A stretch of DNA of 57,161 nt, from positions 1 to 57,161 of the forward strand of contig NZ_CAMBTS010000008.1 of NCBI RefSeq assembly GCF_945870625.1. The letters are read 5' to 3'. Source of the stretch: Novosphingobium sp. Chol11. GTDB taxonomy: Bacteria > Pseudomonadota > Alphaproteobacteria > Sphingomonadales > Sphingomonadaceae. Positions 6,993 through 17,231 of the stretch are shown here, piece by piece (the first letter of the stretch is position 1; the number at the start of each line of letters is the position of its first letter). The notes below the pieces were generated by a model. The model saw nothing but the letters and a program-made list of their open reading frames with translations, had not been told where the DNA came from and did no database searches. A program made the position numbers and the translations under genes.

Positions 6993-7718
6993 ATGAGTTG
7001 GACCGACGAGCGGATCGAAAAGCTGACCAAGATGTGGGAAGGCGGCGCGACCGCCAGCCAGATCGCAGAAGAATTGGGCGGAGTGAGCCGCAATGCCGTG
7101 ATCGGCAAAGCCCACCGTCTGGGTCTGAAAGCTCGGCCTTCGCCGGTAAAGCCCAACGAAAAGCCGACAGACGATGCACCCAAGGCGACCAAGCCCGCCG
7201 AGGAAGCCCCGCCCCCAGCGGTGCCCGCGCCAGAACCGCGCATCGCCGCGCCGCGCGCCGCGCCGCAAGCGCAGGTCCCTGCGCCCGCTCCGGCGGCGGC
7301 GATGCCAGCACCCCTCTCCGCCGAAGCGCCGCCGCCGCCAGTGCTCGCCGATGCCGTGTTGCCGCCGCCGCTGCCGCCAACGCCGCGCATTGTTTCGGTC
7401 GGCCCGGGCGGGTTCCTGCGGCAAGGCCCGGGTGATCATCAGCCGCCGATCCCGCCTGCCCCGCCGCGCCGCCTTGTGCCCGCGCGGCCCAGCCCGGTCA
7501 TTGCTGAGAAGACCAGCCTGCTCGATCTCAACGACCGCATCTGCCGCTGGCCGATGGGCCATCCGGGCGAGGCCGATTTTCATTTCTGCGGCGAAAAAGT
7601 GAACCCCGGCTTTCCTTATTGCGTGCCGCATTGCGGCCGCGCCTATCAGGCGCAGCTGCCGCGCGGCCACCGCCGACCGCCGCCGCCTATGCCATTTGGC
7701 GGACCGCGGGTACGCTGA
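6993..7718 (+). CDS. gcrA: Cell-cycle transcriptional regulator GcrA
   Basis: The first 47 residues are the GcrA DNA-binding domain: SWTDERIEKLTKMWEGGATA, then IAEEL and SRNAVIGKAHRLGL. A long Pro/Ala-rich linker (about 50-165) leads to a C-terminal domain containing NDRICRWPMGHPGEADFHFCG and YCVPHCGRAY. GcrA binds sigma-70 and acts at promoters with methylated GANTC sites, in step with CcrM. The 241 residues exceed the about 170 of Caulobacter GcrA because of the linker, a common feature in Sphingomonadales. It starts at ATG 6993 after a short TTGAA/TTCAA inverted repeat and AAGG. No GANTC site was seen in its own upstream region. Confidence 0.93.
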   Translation: MSWTDERIEKLTKMWEGGATASQIAEELGGVSRNAVIGKAHRLGLKARPSPVKPNEKPTDDAPKATKPAEEAPPPAVPAPEPRIAAPRAAPQAQVPAPAPAAAMPAPLSAEAPPPPVLADAVLPPPLPPTPRIVSVGPGGFLRQGPGDHQPPIPPAPPRRLVPARPSPVIAEKTSLLDLNDRICRWPMGHPGEADFHFCGEKVNPGFPYCVPHCGRAYQAQLPRGHRRPPPPMPFGGPRVR

Positions 7719-7796
7719 TCCGGCAAACGATTGCACCGGGCAAAAAAATGCGCGAGTCGTGGTTAAAATCGCCCTGCTTCGGTCGTTCTGAAAGGC

Positions 7797-8969
7797 ATGA
7801 CACAGCACGCATCAGATGAAGGCTCCCGGCGCGGGAAGTGGTGGAACTGGTTCTCGGGCGAGGACGCTGATGGGGATACCGAGCAAGGCCAGACGCCGCT
7901 CGCCGCCGCAGCCATCGCGCATGAGCCAACAGCGCGGGAAATATGGCTGCCTGCCAAGCGGCGGATGCTGGGCAAAGTGGCCGATTTCTTGATCGATCAC
8001 GATCTCGAAGTGCTTCCCGCCACGCTGGCAGTCGCTTATGATTGCGTCACCGGGGCCGATCCGCGCCTTGCCCAGCTCATCCTTGAGCGCGCCGACAAGG
8101 GTTTGCCGATCTCGCTCAAATGGCTCGAGGACGCCAAGGGCACTTCCGGTGCGGGCAACGACGGACCGCTGGTGCTGCTGATGGGCCGCATCGAGGAGAG
8201 CCTCACCGAGTTCTCCTCGACCATGAGCGGCGCACGAACCGCGACCAGCGAATACAACTCGGCCATGCAGCGCCACGTCGACGATCTCCAGCAGGTCAAC
8301 AAAGCGGGCGAGGTCATCTCCGAACTGGCGGCACTGACCCGCGCAATGATGGACCGCACCCGCGCGATCGAGCACAATCTGGCCGCCAGCGAGCAGCGCA
8401 TCGAGGCCTTACAGGGCAACCTTGAGGAAACCCGCCGCGTTGCCGACATGGACCATCTGACCGGCCTGCCCAATCGCCGCGCTTTTGAAAAGCGCCTCGA
8501 ACGCGATGTGCGCGAAGCAAGCCTGGCTGGCGTACCGCTCGCAGTCGCATTTTGCGATATCGATCATTTCAAACGCATCAACGACACCCACGGCCACCCC
8601 GCCGGAGACCGTGTGCTCAAAGTTGTCGCCGATACGCTGAACCGCATTTCGGATTCCCGGTGCCATGTCGCGCGCCACGGCGGCGAAGAGTTTGCGGTAC
8701 TGTTTCGCAACCACACCCTCGAACAGGCTTTTGACAAGCTCGATGGTGCGAGGGAGGATATTGCCGAGCGGCGTCTGGTCAATCGCGGCAACGACACGCC
8801 GTTTGGCCAGATCACGTTTTCGGCCGGTATCGCGAATGTGTTCGACTATACCGATCAGAGCGCCGCGCTGAAAGCCGCCGACGAAGCGCTTTATGCCGCG
8901 AAAGGTTCCGGGCGCAACCGCGTCCTTACCGCAGGCTCGCTGCCCGAACCGGCCGAACAGGCGGCCTGA
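7797..8969 (+). CDS. GGDEF-domain diguanylate cyclase
   Basis: The 390-residue protein has no signal peptide or membrane segment. Its N-terminal about 200 residues are alpha-helical, with a probable coiled coil around 125-205. The C-terminal GGDEF domain (about 205-375) includes DHLTGLPNRRAFE, FCDIDHFKRINDTHGHPAGD and the active-site GGEEF at 295-299, so it should make cyclic di-GMP from two GTP. The residues at the usual inhibitory RxxD position read RCHV, so the I-site is missing and product inhibition at that site is unlikely. The helical N-terminus probably senses a partner or mediates dimerisation. It overlaps the convergent DUF3142 gene by 44 bases. Confidence 0.9.
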   Translation: MTQHASDEGSRRGKWWNWFSGEDADGDTEQGQTPLAAAAIAHEPTAREIWLPAKRRMLGKVADFLIDHDLEVLPATLAVAYDCVTGADPRLAQLILERADKGLPISLKWLEDAKGTSGAGNDGPLVLLMGRIEESLTEFSSTMSGARTATSEYNSAMQRHVDDLQQVNKAGEVISELAALTRAMMDRTRAIEHNLAASEQRIEALQGNLEETRRVADMDHLTGLPNRRAFEKRLERDVREASLAGVPLAVAFCDIDHFKRINDTHGHPAGDRVLKVVADTLNRISDSRCHVARHGGEEFAVLFRNHTLEQAFDKLDGAREDIAERRLVNRGNDTPFGQITFSAGIANVFDYTDQSAALKAADEALYAAKGSGRNRVLTAGSLPEPAEQAA

Positions 8970-9666
8970 GCAAGAACACGACGTACCCTGCAAAACGCTT
9001 GTCGCGCGCCAGCGCAGGCGGCGGTGTCCACGCGCCGCCTTCAACCAGCGCAATCTTGTGGCGCAGCGGCAGCATGTCGATATGGCGAAAATAGGCGGCA
9101 TAGCCCGGGATCGTGCTGCGCCCCTGATACGTCTGGATCACCGCCTCGTCGACCACGCCAGACAGCGCAGCAAGCGCGCCCGGATCGCCATTGGCGCTCC
9201 AATCGAGCAACCCGGTCACCGAAAGCTTGGCGCGCGGCGGCAATCGGCGGCGGACCTCGCGCAGAAAAGCAGCATAACGGCCAAGCCCCGAAGTCGCCGC
9301 GTCAAAATCGATCTGCAGGCCCTCCACGCGGTTCCCGGCATTGTGCCACTGCGCCAGCATGCGCAGGGCGGCCTCCCACGTGCGCTCATCCCAATCCAGA
9401 CGCTCGCTGCGCACAGTCAGCCAGAGCGCGCTGCGCAGCCCGCGCGGCGTTGCTGCGCGTAGCGAGACAAAGCGCGGCGGCCCGCCCCGGCGAACTTCGC
9501 CGCCAAGGATGTAGAGCACTTTGGCATGGGCCACTGCGGGCGGCGGCGGCACCCCGGCCCACAGGAAAAACTGATCGTAGCGCGCCGGATCGACCGGTCC
9601 GGACGCAGGCGGCGCGCAAGACGCCGCGAGCAGCGCGGCCAGCACCTTCGCGCTGCGCCGCCTCAC
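8926..9666 (-). CDS. DUF3142 domain lipoprotein
   Basis: The 246-residue protein begins with a short lipoprotein signal (VLAALLAASC; Cys at about 17) and then matches DUF3142: YDQFFLWAGVPPPP, VEGLQIDFDAATSGLGRYAAF, LSVTGLLDWSANGD and VVDEAVIQTYQGR. The family resembles TIM-barrel glycosidase-like proteins; its substrate is unknown. The QIDFDA segment sits where a catalytic acid would be. GTG 9666 was chosen because it overlaps the stop of the upstream gene (GTGA) and puts the lipobox at the right distance; the longer frame to 9798 is only overlap with that gene. It probably belongs with the upstream exported protein. Confidence 0.8.
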   Translation of the reverse strand: MRRRSAKVLAALLAASCAPPASGPVDPARYDQFFLWAGVPPPPAVAHAKVLYILGGEVRRGGPPRFVSLRAATPRGLRSALWLTVRSERLDWDERTWEAALRMLAQWHNAGNRVEGLQIDFDAATSGLGRYAAFLREVRRRLPPRAKLSVTGLLDWSANGDPGALAALSGVVDEAVIQTYQGRSTIPGYAAYFRHIDMLPLRHKIALVEGGAWTPPPALARDKRFAGYVVFLLRPPVRPVRAASLR

Positions 9667-11777
9667 CAATAAACGCGCAGCTTTTGCGCCCACGCGCTCT
9701 TGGGAAATTCGCGGTGAAGTTGGTCGAACCAGGCTTTGCGCTGCGCTTTGGGCGCATCGCCCCCCCCGCACGAACTGAAGCCGCTCGGCGCATAGCACCG
9801 GACCAGCCGGTACAGCGCATAGGCCTTGTCTACAGACGCGGCGCGCGGATCGGCGATGGCCGCCTCGTAAAAACCCCCGCGCCGGTTTGGCAGGCCGGGA
9901 AAACCGCTAACGGCGCCGCCAAGCTGGCTTGCCGGCGGCGCGATATCGAGCGCGGTGAAGTCATCAAAGCCATTGAGCCGCCAGAACTCGCCAAGGCACA
10001 ATTGCGCGCGAACATTGCGCGGATCAGCAGCAAGCGTCTGCGCGGTGGCGGCGAGCGCGGGGCAAGCAAACCCAGCTTCCATCGTGCGCCCTTTGGCAAA
10101 AACACCCAGCCCGAGCGCCTGATACGGCGCAAAGCTGAACTTGCCTTCCATCTGCGCGTCGGCGGGCAAGAGCGCGCGATTGGCGAGGAACCCGGCATAG
10201 CGCCCCCGGGCGAGCTGCTTATAAAGCAGAATGAATAGCGCTTCATCGCGCTCCTGCCGGGGCGACGCGCTGCTTTGCGCGGCGCTGCGCAGCAGGTCTG
10301 GCCCGGCGCTGTGGGCGAGCAGGATCGCGCGGGTCTGGCGGTCGGTGATCGGCGAGTCCTTGGCAAACACCGCAGCCACCTCGCCATGCCGCTCAAGGTT
10401 CATCGCCAGCGCAAGCTCGACCGTGGGGCGCTGCCAGATCGCTTCGGCCCCGCCCAGCAACTCGCGCCAGAAGCCCGCTTCGTTGCGATCGCCCCGCGCC
10501 GCCAGCGCCTGTCCGCGCAAGACCTGCCGACTGAAGGCAAGTGGGCCATAAGAGCGGCGGCGCGCATCATCGGGGATCAGCGAAAGAACGCGCGCGTAAT
10601 CCTTGGCCACATAAAACGCATGATTGGCCAGCACGAAGCTGTAGAGATCGGGCGCGCGCATGAATTCGGCCTGTTGCCCGGCAAGGGCGGCGGCATCGAT
10701 CCCCGGCTTCACACCGCTGTCCTTGTCCGCCGGATCGGCGACGCGCAGCTGCATCAGATCGATCGTCGCAAGCAGCAGCGGACCATCGGCGCGTGGCGAG
10801 GTATTTTCGCTATCAAACAACAGCTTGTTGTCGATTTCTTGAACCAGTGTAACCATCTCCTCGGATGATGCGGGAACAGCGGCGAGCAATTGCTCGTAGC
10901 GCTGCGCCAGCCCGCCGAAATCCGCCGAGAGCCATAGCGCGCGCCGCTCAAGCCCTCGTGCCGAGGCGGCATAGCGCCCTTTCGGCCACGCCTTGAGATA
11001 GGCGGCCAGCGCAGCGCGGCCGCGCCCTGCCGCCGCCTTGTCAACCGATTTGAGGCCCTGAAAGAAGCCATATTCATCAATGCTGCGTGCCATTGCTGCG
11101 GCGAGCTCGGTGCGCACTTGCATGTACGCCGCAGTTTCTGCCACCCACGGATCAGCGGCGCGGGCAAGACCGGCAAAGCCCTGCCGCGCTTCATCCCAGC
11201 GGGCCGCATAAAATGCGTCGGCGGCCTGCAGATAGGCCAGATATTCCTTGCCCGCCGCACTCGCGATGCCGGTCGGCCAGGGAATCGCCGCTTCGCCCGC
11301 CGCCGGGCCATTGTGGGTCTGCAAAAGCCGCGCGCGCGCCGCGCTCAACAAGCCGCGCTCGGGGGCGGGAAGCGCCTTGTTGGCGCTCATCGCAGCGGCA
11401 AACGCCGACGCTGCTGCGGCCAGCCCCTTACCGCGCGCATCGCCTTAGTTGTCAAAGCTTGCCTGCGCATCGGCGGGAAACAGGCTTTGCTTCAGCTCGT
11501 TCCAATTGAGGAAGGTCTGGCCAAATGCTTCTGCTTGGTATCCGGGCGGCGGCTTGATCGTGCCGCCAAGCCCCTGCCCCGCTGCATCGCGCACCAGCGC
11601 GTAAAGGTTCACCCGCGTATCATTGCCGGGTGCAATCACTGCGCGGCTATGGCACGCGCTGTTGCCGCCAAACAAGTTCCACGACGGATAGCAACCAGCG
11701 TCTGCGCAGGCCAGCGCCGCGCCCGATGTGGCGAGCAGCACCGCCATCATCGCGTTCTTGATCGTTTTCCTGCCCAT
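9663..11777 (-). pseudogene. Large exported repeat-type protein gene split by an in-frame stop codon
   Basis: Two frames in the same phase, 11777-11445 and 11442-9663, are separated only by a TAA at 11447-11445. The first encodes a signal peptide (MGRKTIKNAMMAVLLATSGA) and a Cys-containing N-terminal domain (CADAGCYPSWNLFGGNSACH). The second (from ATG 11390, 575 residues) continues with helical-repeat sequence such as GKEYLAYLQAADAFYAARWD, which suggests TPR-like repeats. From memory of sphingomonad relatives, this is normally one protein of about 700 residues with Tyr where TAA stands (FDN-stop-GDARG). One base change or a sequencing error explains it. As drawn, the product would be a 110-residue exported fragment. 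It lies directly upstream of, and overlaps, the DUF3142 gene. Confidence 0.75.
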
Positions 11778-11831
11778 CCGCGCCTCCTGCCTGCTCGCGG
11801 CATGGTCCTTCTCTCGCCCTCGCAAAGCAAG

Positions 11832-11863
11832 AAAAAAGGGCCCGCGTTGCCGCGAGCCCCCTT
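11832..11863 (-). terminator. Rho-independent terminator of pnp
   Basis: On the minus strand GGGCTCGCG pairs with CGCGGGCCC around a GCAA-type loop, extended by further G-C pairs, and is followed by six T. It lies about 20 bases after the pnp stop and closes the long minus-strand operon. Confidence 0.9.
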
Positions 11864-11884
11864 TCTTGGCTTTTGTAGTCTGGG

Positions 11885-14197
11885 TCAGTCGTCAGACTTG
11901 AGGAACGCCGGGATATGGTCCGGTGCCGGGCCATCGTCACGGTCGCGGCGCGGACCGCGATCGCGGTCACCGCCCTCACGGCGCGGGCCACGATCACCGC
12001 GCGGGCCGCCGGGGCCACGGCGATCGCCGCGATCCCCACCGCGATCACTGCCGCCGCCGCTGCGCTCCGGGCGCGCTTCACGTGGCGGGCGCGTATCCTC
12101 CAGCGGTTCGCCGGTTTCCTGATCGACAACGCGCATCGACAAGCGCACTTTGCCGCGCGGATCAATCTCGAGCACCTTGACCTTCACGGCCTGGCCTTCC
12201 TTGACCACGTCGGTCGGCTTCTCGACCCGCTCGTTGCGCATCTCGGAAACGTGGACAAGGCCGTCCTTGCCGCCCATGAAATTCACGAACGCACCGAAAT
12301 CAACGATGTTGACCACTTTGCCGTCGTAGATCTTGCCGACTTCGGCCTCCATCACGATGCCCAGAATCCAAGCCTTGGCCGCTTCGATCTGTGCCGGATC
12401 GGAAGAGCTGATCTTGATCAGGCCTTCATCGTCGATATCCACTTTCGCGCCCGTCTCGGCCACGATCTCGCGGATCACCTTGCCGCCGGTGCCGATCACT
12501 TCGCGGATCTTCGCCTTGTCGATCTGGATCGATTCGATGCGCGGTGCATGCGCCGAAAGCTCGCTGCGTGCGCTGCCCAGTGCCTTGGTCATCTCGGCAA
12601 GGATGTGCGCGCGGCCTTCGCTGGCCTGCGACAGTGCCTTGGCCATGATCTCGCGGGTGATCCCGGCGATCTTGATGTCCATCTGCATCGTGGTGATGCC
12701 TGCGCTGGTCCCGGCCACCTTGAAGTCCATGTCGCCCAGATGATCCTCGTCGCCGAGAATATCCGAAAGCACCGCGAACTCATCGCCTTCGAGGATCAGC
12801 CCCATCGCGATGCCCGAAACCGGGCGCGCGATCGGCACGCCCGCGTCCATCATCGAAAGGCACCCGCCACAGACCGTGGCCATCGAAGAGGAACCATTGG
12901 ACTCGGTGATGTCTGACAGCACGCGGATGGTGTAGGGAAACTCGTCCTTGCTCGGCAATACCGGGTTAAGCGCGCGCCATGCCAGCTTGCCATGGCCCAC
13001 TTCGCGGCGGCCCGGCGCGCCAAAGCGGCCGACCTCGCCCACCGAATAGGGCGGGAAGTTGTAGTGCAGCATGAAGCGGGTGTACGACAGGCCGTCGAGC
13101 CCGTCGATCATCTGCTCGGCGTCCTTGGTGCCCAAGGTGGTCGTGCAGATCGCCTGCGTTTCGCCGCGGGTAAACAGCGAGGAGCCATGCGTGCGCGGCA
13201 GGAAGCCGACCATCGCTTCGATCGGGCGGATCTGCGTGGTGGTGCGTCCGTCGATGCGCTGGCCGTCCTTAAGGATGGCGCCGCGCACGATATCGGCCTC
13301 GACCTTCTTCATCGTCTTCATCGCGACCATCTGCGTCTGGGCGCCTTCAGCGGCAAAGGCGTCCTTGGCCTTGGCCCGCGCCTCGTTCAGCGCGTTCGAG
13401 CGCGCCGACTTGTCGATGATCTTGTAGGCCGCAGCCACATCTTCGCCGACGATCTCTTTCAGCTTCTTCTTGATGTCAGCCGTGTTGTCGGTGAGATCGA
13501 TTTCCCAAGGCTCCTTGGCGGCCTTCTCGGCCAGCGCGATAATCGCGCCGATCACCTTGCGGATCTCGTCGTGCGCATAGACTACAGCGCCGAGCATTTC
13601 GTCCTCGGTCAGCTCTTTGGCCTCGGATTCGACCATCATCACCGCGCTGTCGGTGGCGGCCACGACGAGGTCGAGGCGGCCTTCAGCCACTTGGGCCATC
13701 GACGGGTTGAGGCTGTATTCGCCGTCCTTGAAGCCGACGCGCGCCGCGCCGATCGGGCCCATGAACGGCAGGCCCGAAATGGTCAGCGCGGCAGAGGCTG
13801 CGATCATCGCCACCATGTCTGGCTCAGTCTCACCGTCATAGCTCAGAACTTGAGCGATGACGTTGATTTCGTTGTAGAAACCTTCGGGAAACAGCGGGCG
13901 CAGCGGGCGGTCGATCAGGCGGGAAACCAGCGTTTCCTTTTCGGTCGCGCCGCGCTCGCGCTTGAAGAAGCCGCCCGGGATGCGCCCGGCGGCCGAGAAT
14001 TTTTCCTGATAGTGAACGGTCAGCGGGAAGAAATCCTGGCCTTCCTTGACCTTCTTGGCGGCGGTAACCGCGCAGAGCACAACAGTTTCGCCATAAGTGG
14101 CGATGACCGCGCCGTCAGCCTGACGGGCTACACGGCCGGTTTCCAGAGTGAGGGTTTTGCCGCCCCATTCCAGCGATACGGTTTTGACGTCGAACAT
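11885..14197 (-). CDS. pnp: Polyribonucleotide nucleotidyltransferase (PNPase)
   Basis: The 770-residue protein has the complete PNPase layout: two RNase PH domains (about 1-230 and 315-545), a helical linker, a KH domain ([20 protein letters not shown], about 560-580) and an S1 domain ([18 protein letters not shown], about 625-645). It ends in an Arg/Gly/Asp-rich tail of about 70 residues typical of alphaproteobacteria. It degrades RNA 3' to 5' with phosphate and is part of the degradosome. ATG 14197 ([13 protein letters not shown]) is preferred to an upstream GTG because of GAAGGAAA before it. It follows rpsO, the usual arrangement, and its leader contains a hairpin at 14296-14325. Confidence 0.98.
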   Translation of the reverse strand: MFDVKTVSLEWGGKTLTLETGRVARQADGAVIATYGETVVLCAVTAAKKVKEGQDFFPLTVHYQEKFSAAGRIPGGFFKRERGATEKETLVSRLIDRPLRPLFPEGFYNEINVIAQVLSYDGETEPDMVAMIAASAALTISGLPFMGPIGAARVGFKDGEYSLNPSMAQVAEGRLDLVVAATDSAVMMVESEAKELTEDEMLGAVVYAHDEIRKVIGAIIALAEKAAKEPWEIDLTDNTADIKKKLKEIVGEDVAAAYKIIDKSARSNALNEARAKAKDAFAAEGAQTQMVAMKTMKKVEADIVRGAILKDGQRIDGRTTTQIRPIEAMVGFLPRTHGSSLFTRGETQAICTTTLGTKDAEQMIDGLDGLSYTRFMLHYNFPPYSVGEVGRFGAPGRREVGHGKLAWRALNPVLPSKDEFPYTIRVLSDITESNGSSSMATVCGGCLSMMDAGVPIARPVSGIAMGLILEGDEFAVLSDILGDEDHLGDMDFKVAGTSAGITTMQMDIKIAGITREIMAKALSQASEGRAHILAEMTKALGSARSELSAHAPRIESIQIDKAKIREVIGTGGKVIREIVAETGAKVDIDDEGLIKISSSDPAQIEAAKAWILGIVMEAEVGKIYDGKVVNIVDFGAFVNFMGGKDGLVHVSEMRNERVEKPTDVVKEGQAVKVKVLEIDPRGKVRLSMRVVDQETGEPLEDTRPPREARPERSGGGSDRGGDRGDRRGPGGPRGDRGPRREGGDRDRGPRRDRDDGPAPDHIPAFLKSDD

Positions 14198-14295
14198 TGA
14201 TTTTCCTTCAGCCCGCATGCCCTATTGCGCGCGGGTTTTTGCTGCCGGGGAGATCCGTCCCGGTCCGGTGTGAGGCGCTATCGGCCCCGGGTTGC

Positions 14296-14325
14296 GAACC
14301 TGCCTGCCGAATTGCGGGCAGGTTC
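14296..14325 (-). promoter_or_regulatory. Leader hairpin between rpsO and pnp
   Basis: GAACCTGCC and GGCAGGTTC frame an 11-13 base loop, so the minus-strand transcript entering pnp can form a stable stem. In E. coli the pnp leader hairpin is cut by RNase III and then degraded by PNPase, giving autoregulation. The position here (after the rpsO terminator and about 100 bases before pnp) suits the same role, but that is inference. Confidence 0.5.
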
Positions 14326-14333
14326 CAGATACG

Positions 14334-14361
14334 AAAAGCGGCCCAACAGGGGGCCGCTTTT
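14334..14361 (-). terminator. Rho-independent terminator after rpsO
   Basis: AAAAGCGGCCC and GGGCCGCTTTT form a perfect 11-base stem with a six-base loop, starting seven bases downstream of the rpsO stop. The stem ends in its own run of T. It should partly separate rpsO from pnp. Confidence 0.9.
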
Positions 14362-14368
14362 GCGTTGG

Positions 14369-14638
14369 TTATTTGCGCAGACCAAGCTTCTGAATAAGCG
14401 CGTTATACCGGTCGACATCTTTCCTCTTCAGATAGTCGAGCAGCGTGCGACGCTTGTTGACCATCATCAGCAGGCCGCGGCGCGAATGATTGTCCTTGTG
14501 ATGAGCCTTGAAGTGGCTCGTCAGCGTGTTGATGCGGCTGGTGATGATTGCCACCTGAACTTCGGGCGAACCGGTATCACCGGCTGCGCGCGCGTTGTCC
14601 TTGATGATTTCCTGCTTCTTTTCTGCGGTAACCGACAT
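14369..14638 (-). CDS. rpsO: 30S ribosomal protein S15
   Basis: The 89-residue protein is a full-length S15: [20 protein letters not shown], then [20 protein letters not shown] and [13 protein letters not shown], ending in LGLRK. S15 binds the central domain of 16S rRNA early in 30S assembly. It sits between truB (five-base gap) and pnp, the conserved arrangement. A strong terminator follows, with pnp beyond it. Confidence 0.99.
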   Translation of the reverse strand: MSVTAEKKQEIIKDNARAAGDTGSPEVQVAIITSRINTLTSHFKAHHKDNHSRRGLLMMVNKRRTLLDYLKRKDVDRYNALIQKLGLRK

Positions 14639-14643
14639 TATGC

Positions 14644-15564
14644 TTACTCCGCGACATCAGGGATATTGAACCCCCGCGCGACAATCAGGACAGTGCCTGA
14701 AAGCTCAACCAAGGCCAATGGCACATCACCATGGCGCACCCAGTAAAGCCCGTCGGGATGGGGCAACCCGGTTAGAACGCGGCCCTGACGGACCGCCCTT
14801 GCCTGTTCGGGTTCGAGATCAAGAGCCGGGATATCGACCAGCCCTACCTCCAACGGCAAGAGTACATGTTCAAGTTTTTCGGCCTTGCCCAGTTCGTTCA
14901 ATTTGTCCAGCGAAATCGCTTGGGCCAAGCCGAACGGCCCGGCACGCAGGCGGCGCAGCATGGTGACATGGCCAACCGTGCCCAGCGCATGGGCGATATC
15001 GCGGGCAAGGCTGCGGATATAGGTACCTTTGGAGACAAGCGCGATGAAGGTAATCTCGGCAAGCAGCCCCGCTCCTCCCGCCACAAGGCTTGGGCCGGGA
15101 GTTAAGCTGTGCACCGTCACTGCGCGCGATTTTAGCGCGACCGCTTCCCCCGCCCGCGCCAAATCATATGCCCGCGCGCCGTCCACTTTCAGCGCCGAAT
15201 AAGCAGGCGGAACTTGCTCGATAGGCCCGGTGAAGCGCGCCAGCACAGCCTCAATATCTGCCCACGACGGCCGCACATCGCTCATCGCAATGACCTTGCC
15301 TTCAAGATCGAGCGTGTCGGTTTCCGCGCCAAAGCACACGGTGAACGCATATTCCTTGCTCGCATCGAGCATCCGCCCGGCCAGCTTGGTTGCCTCGCCC
15401 ACCGCAATCGGCAGCACGCCCGTCGCCAAGGGATCGAGCGTGCCGCCGTGGCCGACCTTGACCTTGCCGTAGCCCGCCTGACGCAAGTTGCGCTTCACAG
15501 CCGCCACCGCTTGCGTCGAGCCGAGGCCCAGCGGTTTGTCGAGGATAATCCAGCCGCTGATCAA
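14644..15564 (-). CDS. truB: tRNA pseudouridine(55) synthase TruB
   Basis: The 306-residue protein contains the TruB catalytic motif [16 protein letters not shown], in which D44 is the nucleophile that makes pseudouridine 55 in the T-loop of tRNAs. Other family segments are [37 protein letters not shown] and [18 protein letters not shown]. The start is TTG 15564, which overlaps the stop of the site-2 protease gene by four bases (TTGA). This is a non-ATG start that is likely to rely on coupled translation. It lies between the protease gene and rpsO. Confidence 0.97.
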   Translation of the reverse strand: MISGWIILDKPLGLGSTQAVAAVKRNLRQAGYGKVKVGHGGTLDPLATGVLPIAVGEATKLAGRMLDASKEYAFTVCFGAETDTLDLEGKVIAMSDVRPSWADIEAVLARFTGPIEQVPPAYSALKVDGARAYDLARAGEAVALKSRAVTVHSLTPGPSLVAGGAGLLAEITFIALVSKGTYIRSLARDIAHALGTVGHVTMLRRLRAGPFGLAQAISLDKLNELGKAEKLEHVLLPLEVGLVDIPALDLEPEQARAVRQGRVLTGLPHPDGLYWVRHGDVPLALVELSGTVLIVARGFNIPDVAE

Positions 15565-16262
15565 TCGAGCTCGGGCCCCGCGACCAGCGTGATCAGCTGC
15601 TGATACTGGTTAAGCATCCACGTCATCGGCGGTTCGACAATCTGGTCAACTATACGGAGGCCGGGCATCAGCTGCGGCACAAGGACGAAGATGATGATGA
15701 AAAATGGAATGCCCAGCGGCTCGATCCGGTCGAGCAGCCGCGCGCCGCTCATCGGCAATATCCCGCGCAGGATGCGCGAGCCATCGAACGGCGGCAGCGG
15801 AATGAGATTAAATGTGCCCAGGAACACGTTGATCAACAAGAAATTCCTGAGATTGTCGGCAAGAAACACTACCCACGGCGCGGGCGCGATCTGCGGATCG
15901 GCATTGCGCAGGATCAATCCGAAAGCGACCGCGGCGATGGCTGCAAGGATGAAGTTTGTCGCAGGTCCTGCCGCTGCAACGAACGCCATGTCGCGCTGGG
16001 GATTGCGCAGGCGGGCGTAAACGACCGGGACCGGCTTGGCCCAGCCGAACACCGGCAAGCCCATCAGCTTGAGCGCGCCGGGGAGCAGGATCGTGCCCAC
16101 CGGATCGACATGGCGCAGCGGATTGAGGCTCAGCCGGTTCAGCTCATGCGCGGTGGAATCGCCCAGCGCCCGTGCCATCCAGCCATGCGCCACCTCGTGA
16201 AACACGATGGCAAAGATAAGCGGCAGCACCAGCGTGGCTGCCTGATAAAGGGTATCGTTCAT
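15561..16262 (-). CDS. Site-2 protease family protein (peptidase M50)
   Basis: The 233-residue integral membrane protein has the zinc motif HEVAH at 22-26 in the first membrane segment and a second metal site, PLPPFDGSRIL, near residue 150. GP-rich FVAAAGPATNFILA lies between them. This is the small M50 group (YwhC/Rv-type, without PDZ domain) that cuts substrates within the membrane; its substrate is unknown. ATG 16262 overlaps the GNAT stop codon (ATGA). Its place inside the rbfA-truB segment is frequent in this order and probably reflects co-transcription only. Confidence 0.9.
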   Translation of the reverse strand: MNDTLYQAATLVLPLIFAIVFHEVAHGWMARALGDSTAHELNRLSLNPLRHVDPVGTILLPGALKLMGLPVFGWAKPVPVVYARLRNPQRDMAFVAAAGPATNFILAAIAAVAFGLILRNADPQIAPAPWVVFLADNLRNFLLINVFLGTFNLIPLPPFDGSRILRGILPMSGARLLDRIEPLGIPFFIIIFVLVPQLMPGLRIVDQIVEPPMTWMLNQYQQLITLVAGPELD

Positions 16263-16810
16263 CTGTTTGCGGCCAGCCACTCATCGCGCAGGATGCTGTA
16301 GCACATGGTATCGCGCACCCGCCCGGTCCAGGTCTGCCGCTCATGGCGCAGCATGCCCTCCTCGCGTGCGCCGAGTTTCAAAACCGCGGCGCGGCTGCGC
16401 GTGTTGATCGCGTCAACCTTGAACGCGACCCGCGCTAAGCCGCACGCGAAGGCATGATCCAGCATCAGCCGCTTCAGCCGCGAATTGAACCCGCTGCCGC
16501 GCAGCGCGGGCACGATAAAGCTGTTGCCGATCTCGATCGACCAGCCGGGCTTGCCATGCTCGATCCACGCGGTCATGCCCGCCACTTCGCCCCCGCGCAG
16601 CACCGCATAGCATTGCCGCGCCGGCGCGCCGCCGAGCAAGCTGTCAAACTGCGGATCGAAGTGGTCCCCTACATAGCAGAACGGATAGATCGTCCAGATC
16701 TCCTGATCCTGCGCGCAAGCGGCACGCAAGCCTTCGCGGTGCGCTTCGGCCAGCGGCTCAAGCGATAGATCGCCGTCTTCAAGCCGTACATAAAGCAGAT
16801 CATCGCTCAT
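16259..16810 (-). CDS. GNAT-family N-acetyltransferase
   Basis: The 183-residue protein has the RimJ/RimL-like GNAT layout: an N-terminal [14 protein letters not shown] segment, then [20 protein letters not shown] (acetyl-CoA loop region), [20 protein letters not shown] and [20 protein letters not shown]. It should acetylate a protein N-terminus or a small amine, but the substrate cannot be read. It is coupled on both sides by ATGA overlaps, upstream to rbfA and downstream to the site-2 protease. Confidence 0.88.
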   Translation of the reverse strand: MSDDLLYVRLEDGDLSLEPLAEAHREGLRAACAQDQEIWTIYPFCYVGDHFDPQFDSLLGGAPARQCYAVLRGGEVAGMTAWIEHGKPGWSIEIGNSFIVPALRGSGFNSRLKRLMLDHAFACGLARVAFKVDAINTRSRAAVLKLGAREEGMLRHERQTWTGRVRDTMCYSILRDEWLAANR

Positions 16811-17214
16811 GTGGACGCATCATCCTCGCCAAGATCGCGCACCACGCGCGGATGCGCCAGCAACGTGTCGATGTGGCTGGCGACATCAAAGCTTTCGTCC
16901 GCCAGAAACTTGATCTTCGCGGCAAACCGCAGCCTTAGCCGCTGCGCCACTTCCTTCTGGAAATAGGCCGTGTTGGTCCGCAGCGCCTTCAGCACCGCCT
17001 CCTCATCCGCGCCGAGCAGCGATTTGATGAAGGCAGTGGCATGGCGCAAATCGGGCGACATGCGCACTTCGGTGACCGACACGGTATGCGCGGTCAGCAC
17101 TTCATCGTGCACTTCCTGCCGGGTCAGCAGCTCGGACAGGATATGGCGCACCTGTTCTCCCACCTTGAGCAGGCGGACCGAGCGCGTTTCAGGGGTTGCC
17201 GTTGCTTTGACCAC
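16807..17214 (-). CDS. rbfA: 30S ribosome-binding factor RbfA
   Basis: The 135-residue protein has the RbfA KH-like fold: [17 protein letters not shown] at the N-terminus, [20 protein letters not shown] in the middle and [17 protein letters not shown] at the end. It helps in late 16S rRNA maturation and cold adaptation. Normally rbfA follows infB directly; here two genes (GIY-YIG and DUF1697) lie between. Its start ATG 17214 is 17 bases after the DUF1697 stop. Confidence 0.96.
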   Translation of the reverse strand: MVKATATPETRSVRLLKVGEQVRHILSELLTRQEVHDEVLTAHTVSVTEVRMSPDLRHATAFIKSLLGADEEAVLKALRTNTAYFQKEVAQRLRLRFAAKIKFLADESFDVASHIDTLLAHPRVVRDLGEDDAST

Positions 17215-17231
17215 GCTACCAATCTTGTCCT

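Noticed and set aside
12992..14200. 402-residue frame opposite pnp
   Set aside because: Antisense to PNPase; composition and lack of motifs mark it as a shadow.
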